Assembly (NCBI GenBank): GCA_009908735.1
Contig: JAAAOR010000069.1
Coordinates: forward strand, 1 to 47,657
Length of the DNA stretch: 47,657 bases
Reading direction: 5' to 3'
DNA from: Spirochaetota bacterium
GTDB taxonomy: Bacteria > Spirochaetota > Spirochaetia > DSM-27196 > PWMO01
Below, piece by piece: positions 30,115 through 38,073 of the stretch; positions within the stretch are counted from its first letter, which is position 1; each line of letters begins with the position of its first letter. Position numbers and translations under genes: made by a program. Below the pieces are notes generated by a model. That model saw nothing but the letters and a program-made list of their open reading frames with translations. It searched no databases and had not been told where the DNA came from.

Positions 30115-30143
30115 TTGACCCATGCTGAGGTCAGTGGTAACAT
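30115..30143 (+). promoter_or_regulatory. Promoter of the sugar permease operon
   Basis: TTGACC (30115-30120), 17 bases and TAACAT (30138-30143), 30 bases before the permease ATG. It is divergent from the binding-protein promoter; 33 bases separate the two -35 boxes, leaving room for a shared operator. Confidence 0.65.
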
Positions 30144-30172
30144 ACGGATGTTTTCACTGCAAACTGGCGGAA

Positions 30173-31084
30173 ATGGGTGTTCACTTGACGAAAAAATGGC
30201 GGTTGACGAGCGATGATCTGACGGCGGGCCTCGTCCTGCTGCCCACGGTGCTAATAGTACTGCTGTTCGTATACGGGTTTATCCTATTTACGATTTACCT
30301 GTCCTTTACCAATTCCACGCTCCTGCCGAGCCTTGAGTGGCTCGGTACGGAGAATTACGTAAGGCTATTCCGCCTGAATCTCTGGCACATAGCCCTGCGA
30401 AACATGGTGATCTTCTTCGTGCTGTACATTGGGATCAGTACGTTTATCGGTCTTCTCCTCGCCATTCTCATTGATCTCAACCGCCTCGGAGAGACTGTTT
30501 TCCGGCCGATCTTCCTGTACCCCATGGCAATTTCTCTGATCGTCACGGGCACCGCATGGAAGTGGTTCCTCGATCCCGGAATCGGCCTCGAGACAATCGT
30601 TCAAGGCTGGGGCTTCGAGAACTTCCAGTTCGACTGGATCAAGACGGCGGGCATGTCGATTTATACGGTTGTGATCGCCGGAGTCTGGCAGGTGAGCGGT
30701 TTCGTGATGGTGATTTTTATCGCAGGTCTCCGCGGTGTCGACGAGGCCGTTCTCGAGTCGGCCGTGGTGGACGGGGCGACGAGTTTTCAGGTCTACACGC
30801 GGATCGTCATACCCCAGCTTGCGCCCTCCTTCCTGTCTGCCTTCGTTATTCTCGGCCATATGGCAATTAAGTCCTACGACTTAGTCGTCGCGCTCACAGG
30901 AGGTGGGCCCGGCAGATCAAGCACCCTGCCGTCGAACTTCATGTACTCTTACACCTTTACACGGTCGCAGATGGCGGTCGGCGCCGCCTCGGCTGTCGTC
31001 ATGCTCTTCATGATGGCGGTCATCATTGTTCCCTACATTCGCTCGCAGGTGCGGGAACGCACCGTCAAAGCGGGAAAGGCGTGA
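30173..31084 (+). CDS. Sugar ABC transporter permease (MalF/UgpA type)
   Basis: A 303-residue inner-membrane protein with six helices. The ATPase-docking EAA loop reads AVLESAVVDGATSFQVYTRI, followed by VIPQLAPSFLSAFVILGHMA; TGGGPGRSSTLPSNFMY is the usual motif near the C-terminus of MalF-type sugar permeases. The ATG at 30173 suits the family N-terminus; the frame is open upstream across the promoter. It is followed after 13 bases by the second permease and pairs with it as a heterodimer. No ATPase gene is present in the cluster, so a shared MsmX-like ATPase probably drives it. Confidence 0.9.
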   Translation: MGVHLTKKWRLTSDDLTAGLVLLPTVLIVLLFVYGFILFTIYLSFTNSTLLPSLEWLGTENYVRLFRLNLWHIALRNMVIFFVLYIGISTFIGLLLAILIDLNRLGETVFRPIFLYPMAISLIVTGTAWKWFLDPGIGLETIVQGWGFENFQFDWIKTAGMSIYTVVIAGVWQVSGFVMVIFIAGLRGVDEAVLESAVVDGATSFQVYTRIVIPQLAPSFLSAFVILGHMAIKSYDLVVALTGGGPGRSSTLPSNFMYSYTFTRSQMAVGAASAVVMLFMMAVIIVPYIRSQVRERTVKAGKA

Positions 31085-31097
31085 GGAGGCAAGGATC

Positions 31098-31970
31098 ATG
31101 AGTCACGCAAACACCATTCACGTGTCCCGCTGGGGTCGGTATCTAATAGTCCTTCTGCTCGTTCTTTTCGCGATCTTCTTCGCCGTGCCCCTCTACGTCA
31201 TGGTGGTGAACTCCGTGAAGCCCCTCTCGGAGATTCGCCGGGGCGATATGATGGCCTTCCCCGAGCAGTTCTCTTGGGACTTTTGGAAGGAGGCCTGGGC
31301 GACCGCCCAGGTCGGCGTGCAGGCCACCGGGCTGCGTCCTTACTTCATGAACTCCGTCCGGATGCTGATTCCCGCCGTTTTCATCTCCGTCCTATTCGGC
31401 TCCCTGGCCGGCTTCGTTCTGGCACAGTGGCGCTTCAGAGGGGACAATGTGTTGTTCGGCTTCATTCTCTTCGGCTGTTTTATTCCCTTTCAGATCGTAC
31501 TCATTCCCTCGGCCCGAATCCTGGGTCTACTCGGCTTGGCAGGCTCAACGGCGGGGTTGGTACTGATCCACGTCGCTTATGGTGTGGGCTTTACCACGCT
31601 GTTCTTCCGGAATACCTATATCAGTCTTCCCTCCGAATTGGTTCAGTCCGCACAGGTCGACGGCGCGCACTTCATGAAGATCTTTACCCGCATCATTCTT
31701 CCGAACTCGGCCGCGGTAATCATGGTTTCCATTATCTGGCAGACGACGAATATTTGGAACGATTTCCTCTTTGGGGCCTCTTTCGGAGACTCGGGCTCGC
31801 AGCCGCTCACCGTGGCCGTGAACAATCTGGTCCAGTCTTCTACCGGCGTGAAGAAGTACAACGTGCACTTTGCCGGTGCGATGATAGCGGCCCTGCCGAC
31901 GCTGTTCATCTACTTCGTTTCCGGCCGCTACTTCGTGCGCGGACTCATGTCGGGATCGGTAAAGGGCTGA
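31098..31970 (+). CDS. Sugar ABC transporter permease (MalG/UgpE type)
   Basis: A 290-residue permease, second partner of the preceding gene. It has six helices, the EAA loop ELVQSAQVDGAHFMKIFTRI followed by LPNSAAVIMVSIIWQTTNIWNDF, and the MalG-type C-terminus FVSGRYFVRGLMSGSVKG. The NDF-LF segment and the C-terminal GSVKG are typical of the glucose/mannose-type subgroup. AGGAGG lies eight bases before the ATG and overlaps the region just after the first permease's stop, so the pair is one operon. Confidence 0.92.
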   Translation: MSHANTIHVSRWGRYLIVLLLVLFAIFFAVPLYVMVVNSVKPLSEIRRGDMMAFPEQFSWDFWKEAWATAQVGVQATGLRPYFMNSVRMLIPAVFISVLFGSLAGFVLAQWRFRGDNVLFGFILFGCFIPFQIVLIPSARILGLLGLAGSTAGLVLIHVAYGVGFTTLFFRNTYISLPSELVQSAQVDGAHFMKIFTRIILPNSAAVIMVSIIWQTTNIWNDFLFGASFGDSGSQPLTVAVNNLVQSSTGVKKYNVHFAGAMIAALPTLFIYFVSGRYFVRGLMSGSVKG

Positions 31971-32329
31971 ACACAGATCCTCCGGGGCAAAAGGGCGCAA
32001 CCGGGGGCTCAGTGGATACTACTTCCCTTTCGAATCTTCTAACACCCTGATTCTGGCGATGCTCCGTAGTTTGGACCATGAAGCGTTGATGACTGCCGGA
32101 AGATCACACACGGGGTGTTTCCCGGAACTTCGGGTCAAATGACGTGCGTGAGTGCGGTGATAGCCAACCCAGTGTTTCTCACAACTAACCTTTTTGCTCT
32201 TCGTGGAAGCTTTTTTCACGTGGCCATACCTTCTTGCTGATACTGCCGCCGCTCCTCGCGCTTGTGTGAGTTCCCCAAACCTGGCTATGGGCTGCACCGT
32301 GGAACGATCCTCAGAAATGCCGGCATCGG
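31971..32329. other. Non-coding stretch between sugar permease and epimerase genes
   Basis: These 359 bases separate two convergent genes. I see no convincing gene, no strong terminator and no repeat. A 104-codon minus-strand frame opens with TTG at the epimerase stop but its product matches nothing I know. Confidence 0.5.
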
Positions 32330-33661
32330 TCAAGAATCCTCAAAAAGTTGATATGGGGTATCCGGTATTTTCTTCGGACCCGCCGTCTTATCTTTCCCAT
32401 GCGCCAGCCGTTCTATACCCTCAACAATTCGGATAAGGGCTCGACTCACGTGGAAGGAGGTCTTCCACTCGCCTCCTTTGTCGCTGGTAACGGGACCGTT
32501 GGTGGCCGGATCGATTTCTTGGTACCAGCTTCCGTACTCGTGATCGATCTGGTGTTCCCAGATCCAATCCCACTGTTTCGTGAGCGCCTCAACGTAGCGA
32601 GGCTCTTCAGTCATATGAGATAGGTCAACGAGTGCGTTCATGAGTTCGGCCTGTGTCCACCATGGTCTTATTGTGCTGGCTGCGCCGCGTTCCTTTGCCG
32701 TTTCGGCCGGTTCATCATATGGTCCGTGCGCCGCGAGTCCTCCTCTGTTCCAATCGAAGCCATACTCGAGTGCGTGATCTACAAGGCGCTTGGCAGCGTT
32801 CGCAACCTCGATACTCAGAGGGCCAAGAAGCGCGTCGGCCTTCAGCAATAGCCACGCAAGCTCGACATTCAAGCCGAAAGAAGTAGTCATGTGCCCAGCG
32901 GCGTCTGGAATCGGCACCCATTCCCTTGTGAACGCAGTGATTGAGCAGCCATGGTCAGGATCGATACCCCTGCTCATAATTAAATTGCGCACCTCTGTCA
33001 GAGCATGTACCCCAATGCCGCCGGAAGTGGCTTCCATCAAATACGAAAAAGCTTCCATCGCATTGGTGTGCATGTCCACTGTCTTGACCCATGCACCGGG
33101 AGCTAAGTTCATCTGTTCCGCGTTGAGCGGGTACGACTTCTGTCCGTCAAAGTCTTCTAGATAGCCAAGGCTTCCATCTCTAGCCTTCGCTTCGAAAAGG
33201 TCGTAAACCCATGCTGCATATTCAGCGGCTCTATTATCACCTGACACTGCGTAGTACGCCGACAACCCGGTCAGAGTGTAGGCGTGCGCGTCAGTATTCT
33301 TACGCCGCGATCGCGGTCGCCCGTCGCGATCAACGGTGAAGAAAAAACCATGTTTGTTTGAGTCCCACATTGAATTAATCAAGAACTCGAAGGTCTTCTC
33401 AGCCAGCCGCAAGTACTTACCGTCTCTAATACCAAACTCATATGTCCAGGACAGGCTGGCGAGCATACGCACTTGCATCATGAGGAACTTCTCGGTCGAG
33501 TCCAACCTTCGCCCCCGGCGGTCCAGCCTGGTAAGAAACCCACCATACTCGGAATCCCATGCGTTATTGACCCAGAACGGCATGACGTGGCTTGCCAGCT
33601 GCTCGCGGGCTTGCTCTTGAATCCGAAACAGCTTTTTCCTCATTGGTGCAGGGAGTGTCAT
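32330..33661 (-). CDS. AGE-family (N-acylglucosamine/cellobiose 2-epimerase-like) enzyme
   Basis: A 443-residue (alpha/alpha)6-barrel protein. WDSEYGGFLTRLDRRG near residue 40, KTVDMHTNAMEAFSYLM (with the family His and Glu), RPWWTQAELMNALVDL and GGEWKTSFHVSRALIRI follow the order of cellobiose 2-epimerases and N-acylglucosamine 2-epimerases, which interconvert an aldose and its C2 epimer or ketose. The substrate is not predictable. I chose the ATG at 33661, preceded by GGAAGGACGGG; a longer frame upstream is not supported. The base composition is visibly poorer in G+C than in its neighbours, which suggests recent acquisition. It converges with the sugar permease operon. Confidence 0.85.
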   Translation of the reverse strand: MTLPAPMRKKLFRIQEQAREQLASHVMPFWVNNAWDSEYGGFLTRLDRRGRRLDSTEKFLMMQVRMLASLSWTYEFGIRDGKYLRLAEKTFEFLINSMWDSNKHGFFFTVDRDGRPRSRRKNTDAHAYTLTGLSAYYAVSGDNRAAEYAAWVYDLFEAKARDGSLGYLEDFDGQKSYPLNAEQMNLAPGAWVKTVDMHTNAMEAFSYLMEATSGGIGVHALTEVRNLIMSRGIDPDHGCSITAFTREWVPIPDAAGHMTTSFGLNVELAWLLLKADALLGPLSIEVANAAKRLVDHALEYGFDWNRGGLAAHGPYDEPAETAKERGAASTIRPWWTQAELMNALVDLSHMTEEPRYVEALTKQWDWIWEHQIDHEYGSWYQEIDPATNGPVTSDKGGEWKTSFHVSRALIRIVEGIERLAHGKDKTAGPKKIPDTPYQLFEDS

Positions 33662-34494
33662 ATCGTCCCGTCCTTCCTTTCGGTGTGGCACACTTGCTGT
33701 CGAAGCCAGTAACTCGATAAGCTTGGAATGGGCCGGTAAGTTGCCACTGATGAGATACTTACCGACCAACATGCAGCTCAAGAGTGGGGGCGATGCCGCA
33801 AGCCGTCGAAACATAATACGTTGAGCCGACCGCGACGCGCGCCCTTTTATAGACCTTTTTGGTCTTCCGGTATACCACCTGTCGCCTCACGATCGGATCG
33901 GAATTGTGCAGCTCAAGCTTCTCCCGGTGAGTCCTGCGAGTCTTTGACACCGACACCTTCATCGGTGCGATCGCCGCTCTCGCGGACACTGTGCGGGGAG
34001 GTGGAGTTGCCGGCGACGGCATTTGCGCGTATTGGGCCTTGCGCATAATCGCGATCTATTATTCGCGCAGGCCCATTTTCTCTGTGCCGGCAGCGGAAAC
34101 GTGGGCCATGTGTCGACTGTGGGCGCTTGTGACTTCCCTCCACGAGTCTGCGGCGTCCATGATGAACTCCGCGTTGCGGGAACCCCGACGAACATGCCGC
34201 CGTAGGAGTATTCGAAAATCTCATTACATTGCACGAAGTATTCGGCTCTTTGTTTGTGCTATCATTTGGATGCATGTAACCCCTCTCTTACCTTACGACA
34301 CCACTCCTACACCCGTAAACGTCTATCGGGTGATAGCTTGGACTCCGTGCCCCACAAGAAACTTGACCATGCAAGCAAAATCTTGATAGTCTGTGGAATA
34401 TATATGCGTTGATGGACATGATGGGCAGCGCCGCTGTGTAGATGCCCAACGGAATAGACTGGTAAGCGTATTAACAGAGAGGAGAAGCAGAAAC
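33662..34494. other. Long non-coding region of lower G+C content
   Basis: About 830 bases between divergent genes with no gene I can support. Short frames on both strands have no recognisable product. Small palindromes occur at 33851-33865 (AGACC-TTTTT-GGTCT) and 33869-33876 (GGTATACC), either of which could control the epimerase gene. The 3' end must hold the promoter for the gene at 34495, but I could not fix it. It may be decayed acquired DNA. Confidence 0.5.
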
Positions 34495-34869
34495 ATGAGT
34501 GACCTCACCGAAAGCAAGATCATGGACGGGAACATCGCCTACTTCAAGTTTAACAAAGGGGCCGGCGCCGAGGACTTCCAGCAGCTGTTCCCGGACTTTC
34601 AAACGAAAGTACAGGATCCGAGCGTGGATAAAATGATAGTCGACGTTCAGATGGATGATGCATGGAATAAGAGCATCCAGGAGATCTGGCTCCAGACCGG
34701 AAAGGTCGCCGACGACGCCGGAATCAAGCGCTGGGGGGTCGTAACAGCCGAGCCCGGAAAAACGATGACGATCAACTTTCTCATTAAGGGCGGTAAGGAG
34801 CGCAACCGCAGCTACGAGACCTACGTGTCGGAAAACCTCGACGACGTTTTGAAATGGATACGGAGTTAA
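34495..34869 (+). CDS. Small soluble alpha/beta protein, possibly SpoIIAA/STAS-like
   Basis: A 124-residue cytoplasmic protein. I do not recognise it firmly. The order of strands and helices (IAYFKFNKG, a helix with EDFQQLFPDF, the strand KMIVDVQMD, a helix with IQEIWLQTGKVADDAG, the strand RWGVVTAE and a final helix DDVLKWIRS) resembles the SpoIIAA-like/STAS fold used in anti-sigma antagonists and some signalling adaptors. GAGGAGAAG precedes the ATG. Its TAA overlaps the ATG of the next gene (TAATG), and a chemoreceptor gene follows, so a signalling role is plausible but unproven. Confidence 0.65.
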   Translation: MSDLTESKIMDGNIAYFKFNKGAGAEDFQQLFPDFQTKVQDPSVDKMIVDVQMDDAWNKSIQEIWLQTGKVADDAGIKRWGVVTAEPGKTMTINFLIKGGKERNRSYETYVSENLDDVLKWIRS

Positions 34870-35897
34870 TGCATCGCCGGCTTAGTGATCGCCGCCCGGA
34901 TGTAGGCCGGTCGTTTGTCACTCGGCCGCATTTCATTCGGTCGCAAGTCGCATCGCGTGTTGGAGGCATTGTCGGCCGCATCGTGGTTGTGGCGGTCCTC
35001 GCCTGCGCCGTAGCTTTTCCCGTCGGCTCTCAGGAGACGCCCGGCGACATGACGGCGGGCGGCATGACGCCGAGCGACGTGCATCAGCACGCCCGCTGGG
35101 TCATCGCCGAGATCCGTGCGATCCGCGAGCACGAGGGCGTCACCGAGACGCCGCGTGATCCCGGGACGCAGCTGAACAAGCTCCCCATCCACGTTTACCA
35201 GAAGGCGGTCGAGCTGATGGGAAAGGTCGGTCGCTACCAGCAAAGCCTGGGCATGGAGCCGATGGGAGTTAATCCGCTGCCTTTCGAGGCTCTCATTCCC
35301 GAAGTGGTGTTCGAGCCGGTGGACGCCATCCTGGTAAACCTCCGGGCGGTGAAGGACGAGCTCGGGATGACGGACACGGTACCGCAGCCGGAGTTTATCG
35401 CCGGGCGCAATCCAACGGAGGTGTATGAGCTCCTCTGGCGGGCTTCCTACATGATGGACGGCCTGACCGAAGCGATTCGGCCCACCGACGTCTATGCCAA
35501 GCAGCGACAGGCCGTAGCAGACCTGACCATCGTGGCGCAGGCCCTTGACGTGTCGCTCCCCGACGACAGGGAGACCTTCAGCGGCAAGGAGCCCCGCGAC
35601 GTGTTGATGGAAAACTATGTGAACATGTACCGTTTGGCCCGGATTCAGCGGGAGCTTGGCATGCAGCCGTTCTACGTGCCACCGCTTCCCGGCGGAGAGC
35701 TTACCCCCGCCAACGTATACGATACCGCCGGCACATTGATCGGTGAGCTGCACCGCATCAAGGCGGAGGTGGGTGTGGAGCGCCAGACGCCACCCCTCGA
35801 GGCGGTTGACGGAAAGACTCCGGACGACGTGTACGCTGAGGCGAAGTTTATCCAGGACGGTTTGGACAGGCTGTTTCAGGCCGCCTCCGCGCGGTGA
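34869..35897 (+). CDS. Secreted helical-repeat protein (about eight 38-residue repeats)
   Basis: A 342-residue protein. A long basic N-terminus and a hydrophobic segment (about 36-53) form a signal peptide or anchor, with likely cleavage near VGS-QE. The rest is built of about eight units, each opening with a Pro-x-(D/E/N)-V-(Y/H)-like motif and running into a helix with a leucine-rich LGM/VGV-type end: TPSDVHQHA (67), LPIHVYQKA (105), FEPVDAIL (148), NPTEVYELL (181), RPTDVYAKQ (204), EPRDVLMEN (241), TPANVYDTA (279) and TPDDVYAEA (317). I know no name for this repeat. The gene is coupled upstream by TAATG and lies 14 bases before the chemoreceptor ATG, so the product may be a periplasmic partner or ligand-binder of the receptor. 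Confidence 0.75.
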   Translation: MHRRLSDRRPDVGRSFVTRPHFIRSQVASRVGGIVGRIVVVAVLACAVAFPVGSQETPGDMTAGGMTPSDVHQHARWVIAEIRAIREHEGVTETPRDPGTQLNKLPIHVYQKAVELMGKVGRYQQSLGMEPMGVNPLPFEALIPEVVFEPVDAILVNLRAVKDELGMTDTVPQPEFIAGRNPTEVYELLWRASYMMDGLTEAIRPTDVYAKQRQAVADLTIVAQALDVSLPDDRETFSGKEPRDVLMENYVNMYRLARIQRELGMQPFYVPPLPGGELTPANVYDTAGTLIGELHRIKAEVGVERQTPPLEAVDGKTPDDVYAEAKFIQDGLDRLFQAASAR

Positions 35898-35911
35898 AGG
35901 AGAGAGTTGCG

Positions 35912-37669
35912 ATGCTGAAAAACCTCAACACGCGCGCGAAAGTGGTGCTCATCTTCATACCGATCATCATTCTCATATCTCTCCAGGCGGTCATGGTTTT
36001 TGTGTTCGTGGAGCGATTGAACGAGGACGTCCGTCAAATGGAGGAGCGGCGCATCGAGACGGTGCTGATCCTCAATGAGTTCATGCAGGAGCTCAGCGCG
36101 AACCAGCAACGCTACCAGCTGCTCGCCGACCAGGATAACACTGAAATCCCCTTCGAGGATCTTGTCTACGAAGTCTTCGAGGCCGAGGAAAAGTTGCAGG
36201 CCGACCTCAACGAGGTGCAGCTTCTGCTGGGGGATGATGCGGATGACGAGTCCGATCCTTTGCTTGCACGGCTCATCGCAGAGTTCAATGAGTACAACGC
36301 CGCAAATCGGACAGTGACGGAGACCTTCTCCCTCTACAACGATATAGAACAGACGACGCAGCAACTGCTCGACCGCGAGCAGTCTGCAATGCGCGCGTCG
36401 GTGGCAACGATTCGAGGCAACAGCGTCCGCCTGACCAGCTTCGTCGTGATCGGCGCCGCTGCTGCTATCCTCATATCCCTGGCGATAGCCTTCTGGTTTG
36501 GGTCCGCGCTGCGGCGGCCCATTCGGTCCGTTGCAGTCGGGCTACAGCGGATGGCCGACGGCGAGGGAGATCTCACAGAGCGGCTCACGGTGGGCTCCCG
36601 TGACGAAGTTGGGCAGGTGGCTTCGGGGTTCAACGATTTCACCGAGATGCTTGCCGGCATGATGCGCAACCTCAAAAGTTCGGTTGCCACGCTGACAGAG
36701 TCCGGGGAGGCTCTGGCCGCGAACGCGGAAGAGACGGCGGCCTCGGTCAACCAGATTAACTCGAGCGTGCAGAACGTGGGCGGCTTGGTCGAGCAGCAGA
36801 GCGAGAGCGTTCAATCCTCCACATCCGCGGTGGAGGAAATTAGTCGCAATATCGAGAGCCTCAACGAAATGATCGAAAGCCAGTCGGCAAGTGTCAGTGA
36901 GTCGACGGCCTCCATCGAAGAGATGGTAGCGAACGTTCGATCGGTGACGGAGCGAGTGGGAAATGTAAAGTCGGCCATGCAGAGCCTGGAGCAGGCGGCG
37001 GGCGACGGGCGCGAGCGCATGGACGGCGTATCCCGGGAAATCGAACAAGTAGCGAGTAAATCGGATCTGCTCCTCGAGACAAATAGCATCCTGTCCAACA
37101 TTGCGGCGCAGACCAACCTGCTGTCGATGAACGCCGCGATCGAGGCAGCCCACGCCGGCGAGGCGGGGTCCGGGTTCGCGGTGGTCGCCGCCGAGATTCG
37201 AAAGCTCGCCGAGAACGCCACCGAACAGTCGCAGTCGATTGCCGACCGGCTGAAAGAGGTCAAGGCCTCCATCGATCAAATCGTGACCTCCGCCCGTGAA
37301 ACGGACTCTACCTTCGGGCAGGTCCAGGAGCTTGTGCAGCAGACCAGTGAGCTTCAGACCGAGGTCACGAACGCCATGGAGGAGCAGGCCGCCGGCGGAC
37401 AAGAGGTGCTTGAGGGGCTGTCGCAAATAAACGAGATTACCAATCAGGTAAAAACGGGTTCCGACGAAATGCAGGCCGGCTCGCAGTCGGTGGCAGAACA
37501 GATGAATCGTCTGCGCGAGCTGAGTATGGAGGTCGGCCGGGCCATGGAGGAGATAGGAACCGGCACCTCGGAAATCGAAAATGGTGTTTCCGAGCTGCAG
37601 TCGACAAGCCAGGAGAACCACGACATAGTGCAACGCCTCGCCGAGGAGGCAAAACAGTTCAAGACGTGA
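35912..37669 (+). CDS. Methyl-accepting chemotaxis protein
   Basis: A 585-residue chemoreceptor. The first helix (about 10-32) and second helix (about 174-196) flank a helical periplasmic domain of ~140 residues, probably a four-helix-bundle sensor rich in Glu/Gln. A HAMP domain follows ([21 protein letters not shown]). The long cytoplasmic coiled coil carries the hairpin tip [22 protein letters not shown], which contacts CheA and CheW, and [21 protein letters not shown]. No C-terminal CheR tether pentapeptide is seen. The ATG at 35912 follows AAGGAGAG; the preceding repeat-protein gene ends 14 bases before it, so the two are probably co-expressed. Confidence 0.95.
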   Translation: MLKNLNTRAKVVLIFIPIIILISLQAVMVFVFVERLNEDVRQMEERRIETVLILNEFMQELSANQQRYQLLADQDNTEIPFEDLVYEVFEAEEKLQADLNEVQLLLGDDADDESDPLLARLIAEFNEYNAANRTVTETFSLYNDIEQTTQQLLDREQSAMRASVATIRGNSVRLTSFVVIGAAAAILISLAIAFWFGSALRRPIRSVAVGLQRMADGEGDLTERLTVGSRDEVGQVASGFNDFTEMLAGMMRNLKSSVATLTESGEALAANAEETAASVNQINSSVQNVGGLVEQQSESVQSSTSAVEEISRNIESLNEMIESQSASVSESTASIEEMVANVRSVTERVGNVKSAMQSLEQAAGDGRERMDGVSREIEQVASKSDLLLETNSILSNIAAQTNLLSMNAAIEAAHAGEAGSGFAVVAAEIRKLAENATEQSQSIADRLKEVKASIDQIVTSARETDSTFGQVQELVQQTSELQTEVTNAMEEQAAGGQEVLEGLSQINEITNQVKTGSDEMQAGSQSVAEQMNRLRELSMEVGRAMEEIGTGTSEIENGVSELQSTSQENHDIVQRLAEEAKQFKT

Positions 37670-38073
37670 TGCGTTTTCCCCTCAAGCTGGTGTACCCACG
37701 TTTTTAGCGTCTCGCCAACCGTCTACGCCTGAGCAGAGGCGCCGCCCTCTTTAGTGTTGCCGCCCTCTTGTCCGGCGTAGCGCTCATCCGAGCGCCACGC
37801 GATCGTAGACCCGCCGGTGCGAGCCCCCCGCCGACAGGAAGTCCACAATTTTCGTTCTCCGTCCGGACTCAGCAGGGGTGAAGTCCGACACGGGGAATCT
37901 GCGGCACGCACGAGCTGTTGTACCCACGGACCATCCCCCGGCGCCGCTTGATTACGGCGTTTCGATGGGGCTCTGGTGCAAATATAGTTGCATATACATG
38001 TTAATCCTAATATAGTGCGGGTGCGATATCAGCGCAAGCGACACAGCATTTCGGCAGCAAAGTGAAGGGGACT
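37670..38073 (+). other. Intergenic region with promoter for the glycosidase gene
   Basis: About 400 bases without a gene I can support. The ten-base word TGTACCCACG occurs at 37692 and 37918. The last 100 bases are A+T-richer and contain the promoter at 37988-38016. Confidence 0.4.
37988..38016 (+). promoter_or_regulatory. Promoter of the GH63-like gene
   Basis: TTGCAT (37988-37993), 17 bases and TATAGT (38011-38016), with a leader of about 50 bases. Confidence 0.6.

Noticed and set aside
32019..32333. A 104-codon minus-strand frame starting with TTG at the stop of the AGE-family gene
   Set aside because: No ribosome site and no recognisable product; the stop/start overlap alone is too little.
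33759..34046. A 95-codon minus-strand frame in the gene-free region
   Set aside because: The product matches no family and there is no ribosome site; the plus-strand frames here are equally long.
37692..37927. Direct repeat TGTACCCACG flanking about 215 bases, as if a small element had inserted
   Set aside because: No inverted ends or transposase fragment lie between the copies; a ten-base repeat at this distance can occur by chance.
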